Shown here: positions 5,850-6,471 of the stretch, in pieces
How the letters are laid out: the number at the start of each line of letters is the position of its first letter
How positions within the stretch are numbered: position 1 is the stretch's first letter
Origin: Nitrososphaerales archaeon TH5888
GTDB lineage: Archaea > Thermoproteota > Nitrososphaeria > Nitrososphaerales > Nitrososphaeraceae
Direction: 5' to 3'
Length of the DNA stretch: 6,471 nt
Assembly: GCA_014523595.1 (NCBI GenBank)
Contig: JAATVN010000062.1
Coordinates: 1-6,471 of the forward strand
Translations under genes and position numbers: made by a program
The notes under the pieces: generated by a model
The model's input: only the letters and a program-made list of their open reading frames with translations
Database searches by the model: none
Told to the model about the DNA's origin: nothing

Positions 5850-5872
5850 AAATAGCATGTAGGCTATTTTCT
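5850..5872 (+). terminator. Hairpin-plus-T terminator after eS25
   Basis: AAATAGC-(ATGTAG)-GCTATTT makes a perfect 7-bp stem with a 6-nt loop, running straight into TTTTCT, 54 nt after the eS25 stop. The reverse strand also ends in a short T tract (ATTTAG), so it could stop transcription from either side. Confidence 0.45.
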
Positions 5873-5970
5873 AATAATTTCCAAAATCTAGCTGTGCCTA
5901 CGTATGAACCTAGCATTATTGTAGCATACCAATTTAATCTATTTTGGTCACGGACTCCTTAGACAAATTT

Positions 5971-5993
5971 CATTGCTCTGGTAGGAGGCAATG
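5971..5993. repeat. Hairpin with 11-nt loop
   Basis: CATTGC-(11 nt)-GCAATG is a perfect 6-bp stem. Its loop and right arm contain the left arm of the larger inverted repeat at 5978-6033, so in a single RNA the two structures exclude each other. Confidence 0.5.
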
Positions 5994-6033
5994 TTTCTTG
6001 TTGATATACGAAAGAGCTCCAGCCTCCTACCAG
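5978..6033. repeat. Perfect 12-bp inverted repeat, 32-nt spacer
   Basis: CTGGTAGGAGGC (5978-5989) and GCCTCCTACCAG (6022-6033) are exact reverse complements. The stem is GC-rich against an AT-rich background. By rough count, an exact 12-bp match within a 300-nt stretch is expected by chance well under once in a hundred. It may be an RNA hairpin on either strand or a dimeric DNA-binding site. The spacer contains a small TTTC/GAAA pairing that could extend an RNA structure. Confidence 0.7.
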
Positions 6034-6087
6034 TGTTAGTTTTCCGGCCTGTTGTTTAATGAGTAGAACGCATGAGCAAACCTATAA

Positions 6088-6471
6088 TCAATCTGCAATG
6101 ATTCGATTCGTGTACTCATTTGCAATATTAGTTGTCATTGTTTTAATAACGTCTTTTTCTTCAAAGTTTCCCAAACACCATATTGCTTTAACTAATGCAG
6201 TTTCTGAAGTTGTGTTAGAAAGAGGGATCACACCTATATTCAAAAGATCTCTTCCGGTATCATAGACTGTGAGCGAAGTTCTACCCCAGATGCATTGGGA
6301 GGTCATAAATACAAAGATTCCTTTACTAACTGCATTCTTTATTTGAGAAAAGCACTCCTTATTTATGTGACCTAAGCCAGTACCCTCTAAGATTATTGCT
6401 TTATGTCCACTCTCCACACAATAATCTATCATTTTACAATCAAAACCAGGATAGAATTTTAATAACGAAAC
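6088..6471 (-). CDS. gatD: Glu-tRNA(Gln) amidotransferase subunit D, C-terminal part
   Basis: GatD is the asparaginase-like subunit of the archaeal GatDE enzyme. It releases ammonia from glutamine (or asparagine) for transfer by GatE to Glu-tRNA(Gln), making Gln-tRNA(Gln) in organisms without a glutaminyl-tRNA synthetase. The last 127 residues are present, beginning VSLLKFYPGFD at the window edge. Clear family stretches are the KFYPG motif, AIILEGTGLGHI, VFMTSQCIWGRTSLTVYDTGRDLL and GVIPLSNTTSETALVKAIW, which form the C-terminal half of the L-asparaginase fold. The N-terminal AnsA-like lobe with the catalytic threonines lies off the right edge. The gene converges on eS25. An ATG at 6432 is internal (Met14 of this fragment), not the start. 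Confidence 0.94.
   Translation of the reverse strand, partial: VSLLKFYPGFDCKMIDYCVESGHKAIILEGTGLGHINKECFSQIKNAVSKGIFVFMTSQCIWGRTSLTVYDTGRDLLNIGVIPLSNTTSETALVKAIWCLGNFEEKDVIKTMTTNIANEYTNRIIAD

Larger units (their letters stand above)
5796..6087. other. Structured convergent spacer between eS25 and gatD
   Basis: This 292-bp stretch has no convincing gene. It holds, in order, a 9-nt word TTTGCTCAT (5811-5819), a hairpin followed by T residues (5850-5872), a 6-bp hairpin (5971-5993) overlapping a perfect 12-bp inverted repeat (5978-6033), and the inverse copy of the 9-nt word (6072-6080). It is long for the gap between two convergent genes. I could not match it to tRNA, 7S RNA, RNase P RNA or a complete C/D or H/ACA guide RNA. 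Confidence 0.5.

Noticed and set aside
5848..5916. Minus-strand 22-codon ORF, MLGSYVGTARFWKLLENSLHAI
   Set aside because: It looks protein-like and the frame is open back to about 5955, but there is no ribosome-binding site, no recognisable family, and it ends inside the putative terminator hairpin. Too short to call.
5991..6059. Plus-strand 22-codon ORF right after AGGAGG (MFLVDIRK...)
   Set aside because: The AGGAGG is only 2 nt from the ATG, too close for normal initiation, and the coding stretch is largely the inverted repeat itself.
5796..6087. 7S (SRP) RNA or RNase P RNA
   Set aside because: The length is about right for 7S RNA and a 9-bp closing helix exists, but the region is AT-rich and lacks the conserved helix 8 motif and any RNase P core sequence that I can recognise.
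6059..6265. Plus-strand ORF of 68 codons antisense to gatD
   Set aside because: It lies almost wholly opposite the clear GatD coding sequence, with no family resemblance or start signal.

Overview
The window is AT-rich archaeal chromosome, most likely from a member of the Thaumarchaeota (Nitrososphaeria), perhaps the Nitrososphaerales. The archaeal assignment is firm. It rests on a TFB-type transcription factor, Gar1, SRP19, GatD, an ATP-dependent DNA ligase, a tRNA-Tyr with a C1:G72 pair and archaeal-type introns, and TATA boxes about 26 nt ahead of start codons. Ribosomal protein eS25 narrows it to the TACK side, because euryarchaea generally lack this protein. The genus is an inference from overall protein character.

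Layout, left to right. Positions 1-1358 hold two minus-strand genes that are probably co-transcribed: a VIT1/CCC1-type metal transporter, then the 5' part of aroD (type I 3-dehydroquinate dehydratase), which runs off the left edge. Upstream on the same strand lies tRNA-Tyr(GTA) at 1404-1565. It carries a canonical anticodon-loop intron and, by my reading, a second 31-nt intron inside the T-loop. A divergent promoter region (1566-1723) separates it from a plus-strand block: SRP19, Gar1 and a TFB, with Gar1 and TFB overlapping by 4 nt. The TFB converges on a complete minus-strand ATP-dependent DNA ligase (3561-5318). The ligase start region faces that of eS25 (5463-5795, plus). Both genes appear to be leaderless with well-placed TATA boxes. 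The right end carries the C-terminal 127 residues of GatD on the minus strand, the amidotransferase subunit that makes Gln-tRNA(Gln).

Most genes serve information processing: protein targeting, H/ACA RNA modification, transcription initiation, DNA joining, the ribosome, and tRNA supply and charging. The exceptions are the metal transporter and the shikimate-pathway enzyme.

The least explained stretch is the 292-bp convergent spacer 5796-6087. It has a small hairpin followed by T residues, a perfect 12-bp inverted repeat, and a competing 6-bp hairpin that overlaps the repeat's left arm. The same 9-nt word also follows the stop codons of both flanking genes. I see no CRISPR array, insertion sequence, rRNA or defence system, and the window looks like core chromosome rather than an accessory island.
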